Source: JACCXG01 sp963834305 (GTDB lineage: Bacteria; Acidobacteriota; Vicinamibacteria; Vicinamibacterales; 2-12-FULL-66-21). From it: a stretch of 64,000 bases of DNA. The notes beneath the pieces were generated by a model. It was not told the origin of the DNA. It worked only from the letters and a program-made list of their open reading frames with translations, and ran no database searches. Location: NCBI GenBank assembly GCA_963834305.1, contig CAWIAX010000005.1, positions 215,070-279,069 of the forward strand. The letters run 5' to 3'. Every line of letters begins with the position of its first letter. Position 1 is the stretch's first letter. This document shows, one piece after another, positions 61,801 through 64,000 of the stretch. A program made the position numbers and the translations under genes.

Positions 61801-62171
61801 GTCGCTCGCATTGTGCCACGTCGCGCCTGCGCGCTGTCGGAGCGCGCACGGGACCGTCTTCGACTTGAGGCCGGACCGGACTTCTGCGGCACAGCTATCA
61901 GGCTTGTCGTTCAGTGGACGCCGCGACGTTCCTGCCAGAACTTCACGCGACAACGGGTTTCGAGGTCCTCCCTTGGCGATTGACCGATTCGCTCTGACGA
62001 TGCCATCGTCGTCACGAGATTCTCTGCAATGGAATCAGTTCCCAGCAGTCACACTGCGAGTGGCGCACCATCGCGGCCGGTTCCAGCGGCCGGGGCGCCG
62101 AAGCTGCTCGATCGGGTTCGTCAGACGATTCGCGCGAAGCATTACAGTCGCCGAACCGAGAGCGTGCCCGT
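61801..62171. other. Gap without a supported gene
   Basis: 371 bp between DUF6883 and DUF5655, divergent, so it should hold promoters for both. No convincing ORF, repeat or RNA was seen. Confidence 0.5.
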
Positions 62172-62546
62172 ATGCCCCGAGTGAATCAACGTGCGCTCGC
62201 TCAATTCTTTGGTGACGCTGCCAAAGCCGCGCGGCTCCACTGGGCTGTGGAGCGAGCCGTCGATCGTGTTGGGCCGTCCCACGAACGGATCTCCAAGAGT
62301 CAGGTAGCGTTCCGACGACGCATTTCTTTCGCATGGACCTGGCAGCCGAAGCAGTATCTGGGGTCGCGCGGAGCGCCCCTCGTGCTGAGCGTTAGCCTTA
62401 GCCGCCGAGATCGCTCGAGGCGCTGGAAGGAGGTCGTGGAGCCGTCGCCGGGACGCTTCATGCACCATGTCGAGTTGTATCGGGTCGCGGACGTGGATGC
62501 CCAAGTCCTTAGGTGGCTCGCGGAAGCTTGGGAGGAGGCAGTCTAG
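62172..62546 (+). CDS. DUF5655-like protein
   Basis: 124 residues. VDRVGPSHERISKSQVAFRR, FAWTWQPKQYL, PLVLSVSLSRRDRSRRWKEV and PGRFMHHVELYRVADVDAQV, followed by WLAEAWEEA, match DUF5655, a small conserved family of unknown function. ATG 62172 gives a plausible N-terminus. Last gene inside the island's right end. Confidence 0.75.
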   Translation: MPRVNQRALAQFFGDAAKAARLHWAVERAVDRVGPSHERISKSQVAFRRRISFAWTWQPKQYLGSRGAPLVLSVSLSRRDRSRRWKEVVEPSPGRFMHHVELYRVADVDAQVLRWLAEAWEEAV

Positions 62547-62666
62547 GTCGCACGGGGCAGTCTGACTTGCGTTGCACCAGACGGCGGCCGGTGCAATCAT
62601 GGGTCGCCGCTGGTGAACGCTAGCGTTAGGCGGACTGAGCCTTGGCCCAGGTCATTCCTCGGTGCT

Positions 62667-63188
62667 TCACGCCGCCCTCCTCCACAGGCGCAAGTACCGC
62701 TGGTTGCGCGCCCCCGCAACCAATCTTGATCCGGGGACTTCGTCCCCGGACCCCTTACACCGTCTCTCGCTCGCGGCTTCGCCCGCCCGCTCCGTTCCGG
62801 TGGCTCGCTCGCGCCGCCGAGTCCGGCGCCGGGGCGCTTCCCGGACACCATCTTCTCGCTCGCAGCTGCCCGCTCGCTCCGTCTCCCCTTGACGGTGTCG
62901 AGAATTCGCCGCTTGGGCCGACTGATACCCCGTCGCAGGGATTTTGATCGGTTGAAGTGGCGGCAATATGTCGGGCGGAACCAGCAGCGTAATGCTGCGT
63001 GATTGCCTAGGAGTGCGCTGGATGAGTCCTCGCTCGTGGAGCGTGACGATCATGCGATGGACGGTGGGCGGTGTGACGCAGAAAAACGCTTGGAAGTCGG
63101 TCTCCGCCGGTGAGCGCCGGTGCAAGGTGGTGTAGGCGTGAATGAACGCCAGGTACTGCCCTTGAGTCGTCGTGAATAGGATCGACAT
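62667..63188 (-). CDS. LexA-like winged-helix DNA-binding protein
   Basis: 173 residues from ATG 63188. Residues 1-72 are a LexA N-terminal-type winged helix (TTTQGQYLAFIHAYTTLH, AETDFQAFFCVTPPTVHRMI, LIQRTPRQSRSITLLVP). No LexA protease domain follows. The natural domain ends near ATGYQ; the last 85 or so residues are Arg/Glu-rich, cross the attR site and are probably a read-through tail. Divergent from the transposase, 42 bp apart; such HTH proteins often accompany IS630 elements. Confidence 0.65.
   Translation of the reverse strand: MSILFTTTQGQYLAFIHAYTTLHRRSPAETDFQAFFCVTPPTVHRMIVTLHERGLIQRTPRQSRSITLLVPPDILPPLQPIKIPATGYQSAQAANSRHRQGETERAGSCEREDGVREAPRRRTRRRERATGTERAGEAASERRCKGSGDEVPGSRLVAGARNQRYLRLWRRAA
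62701..62722. repeat. 8-bp inverted repeat covering the right att site
   Basis: TGGTTGCG-CGCCCC-CGCAACCA. The right arm is the tRNA 3' end (CGCAACCA), the left arm its reverse complement, so the attR copy is itself palindromic. Confidence 0.6.
62709..62723 (+). repeat. attR: second 15-bp copy of the tRNA-fMet 3' end
   Basis: CGCCCCCGCAACCAA, identical to 58027-58041 and in the same orientation, 4682 bp away. Confidence 0.65.
62731..62749. terminator. Hairpin just outside attR
   Basis: CCGGGGA-CTTCG-TCCCCGG, 7-bp stem, 8 bp after the right tRNA-end copy. Before insertion this would have directly followed tRNA-fMet and may be its original terminator. There is no T-run. Confidence 0.4.
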
Positions 63189-63230
63189 GCTGCGCTGTGT
63201 GTGATCCGCTATGTCGCGGGAGGACCCGCG

Positions 63231-64000
63231 ATGCACCTACGATACCGCGTCGACTTGGACGAGAGCGAGCGTCAGCACTTGGAGGGGATGGTTGCGGGGG
63301 GCACTCGGGCCGTCCGGCGCGTGAAACGCGCGCAGATTCTGTTGGCGGCGGCACGGGGCCAGACGGATGAGGCGATTGCCACGACCGTCCGGGTGGGTAC
63401 CTCGACCGTCTACCGCACCAAACGGCGGTTCGTGGAGGAGAGCCTCGAAGCCGCGTTATCCGAGGCCCCGCGGCCGGGCGGGGCGCGGAAGCTCACGGGC
63501 CCTGAAGAAGCGCTGCTGATCGCGACGGCGTGCGCAACGCCGCCGCCCGGGCGCGCCCGGTGGACGTTGGCGCTGTTGGCCGACGCGGTCGTGGCGCTGA
63601 CTCCCCACGCGCGTGTCTCACGACACACGATCGGACGGCGATTGGCAGAAAACGACCTCAAACCGTGGCAGCAGAAGAAGTGGTGTGTGCCGAAGATCGA
63701 CGCGGTGTACGTGGCCCGGATGGAGGACGTGCTGGAATTGTATACGTCCCCGCCTGCCGCGGGCACGGCGGTGGTGTGCATCGACGAGTCGCCGCGCCAG
63801 TTGATCGGGGAAGTGCGCGCGGCCACGCCGGTCGCGCCGAGCCGTCCGGCGCGGCAGGACTATGAGTACCGCCGCAACGGCACCGCGAATATCTTCCTCG
63901 CCGTCGACGCGCATCGGCCATGGCGGGGGGCGAAGGTCACCGAACGGCGCGCGGCGATTGACTTCGCTGAATGGGTGCGCGACCTCGTTGACGGTCCGTA
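63231..64000 (+). CDS. IS630-family transposase, 3' end outside the window
   Basis: Open from ATG 63231 to the window edge, 256 residues. HTH part (MHLRYRVDLDESERQHLEGM, KRAQILLAAARGQTDEAIA, STVYRTKRRFVEESLEAAL), a winged segment (HTIGRRLAENDLKPWQQKKW) and the first catalytic Asp in VVCIDESPRQLIG, then FLAVDAHRPW. The remaining DDE residues would lie beyond the window. No frameshift in the visible part. The left inverted repeat was not identified. Confidence 0.88.
   Translation, partial: MHLRYRVDLDESERQHLEGMVAGGTRAVRRVKRAQILLAAARGQTDEAIATTVRVGTSTVYRTKRRFVEESLEAALSEAPRPGGARKLTGPEEALLIATACATPPPGRARWTLALLADAVVALTPHARVSRHTIGRRLAENDLKPWQQKKWCVPKIDAVYVARMEDVLELYTSPPAAGTAVVCIDESPRQLIGEVRAATPVAPSRPARQDYEYRRNGTANIFLAVDAHRPWRGAKVTERRAAIDFAEWVRDLVDGP

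Noticed and set aside
62616..62631. GTTAGGC with an AACGCTAGCGTT palindrome, resembling an integron attC site after the DUF5655 gene
   Set aside because: No matching RYYYAAC arm lies on the left side, there is no integrase of the IntI type, and no second site follows any other cargo gene.

Overview
This is a 64 kb piece of a high-G+C, Gram-negative bacterial chromosome. The gene content (Kdo/LPS genes, LolA, secretins, pilMNOPQ, a b558-type succinate dehydrogenase, SucCD with a ferredoxin-type 2-oxoglutarate oxidoreductase, DUF1349/Ig surface protein) and protein style best fit an Acidobacteriota member, probably Vicinamibacterales. That placement is an inference from gene content, not from a marker tree.

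Layout. 0-10 kb: end of a cell-wall gene, murB-murA, then on the minus strand a TPR-secretin lipoprotein and lolA, a PolX-like PHP protein, a tiny zinc-ribbon protein and a pseudokinase-PEGA membrane protein. 10-18 kb: a MazEF-like pair, tRNA-Ala(CGC), dedA, pfkA, thrC and the translation block frr-pyrH-tsf-rpsB-rpsI-rplM. 18-25 kb: pilMNOPQ behind a near-consensus sigma-54 promoter, followed by two lipoproteins. 25-33 kb: TPR protein, M24 peptidase, accB-accC, thiE, an amino-acid permease, folD, coaE. 33-38 kb: the Kdo/LPS operon kdsB-pyrG-kdsA-kdsD-lapB. 38-55 kb: serA and a central-carbon block (icd, mdh, sdhCAB, sucCD, korAB) interrupted by a large surface protein. 55-58 kb: ndk, DUF2905, dcd, sirtuin, a HIRAN-like protein and initiator tRNA-fMet. 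58-62.7 kb: a genomic island in the 3' end of tRNA-fMet, bounded by 15-bp direct repeats, with a large serine recombinase and small orphan/toxin-antitoxin-like genes. 62.7-64 kb: a LexA-like HTH gene divergent from an IS630-type transposase that runs off the window.

Two patterns cut across the window. First, about 22 apparent frameshifts hit otherwise well-conserved genes (polX-like, pseudokinase, pilP, thiE, permease, pyrG, DUF1349 protein, sdhC, korA, korB, recombinase). Nearly all are single extra bases, often in GGC/GGGC, which looks like residual insertion error in the assembly more than decay; such genes are listed over their full span. Second, many operon-first genes have a TANNNT -10 box ending only 6-9 nt before the start codon, the signature of leaderless mRNAs.

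The genes form coherent modules: precursor synthesis for peptidoglycan (murAB) and Kdo (kdsABD with CTP from PyrG), type IV pilus biogenesis, biotin-dependent fatty-acid initiation (accBC), and a TCA half from isocitrate to malate that uses a ferredoxin-dependent 2-oxoglutarate step.
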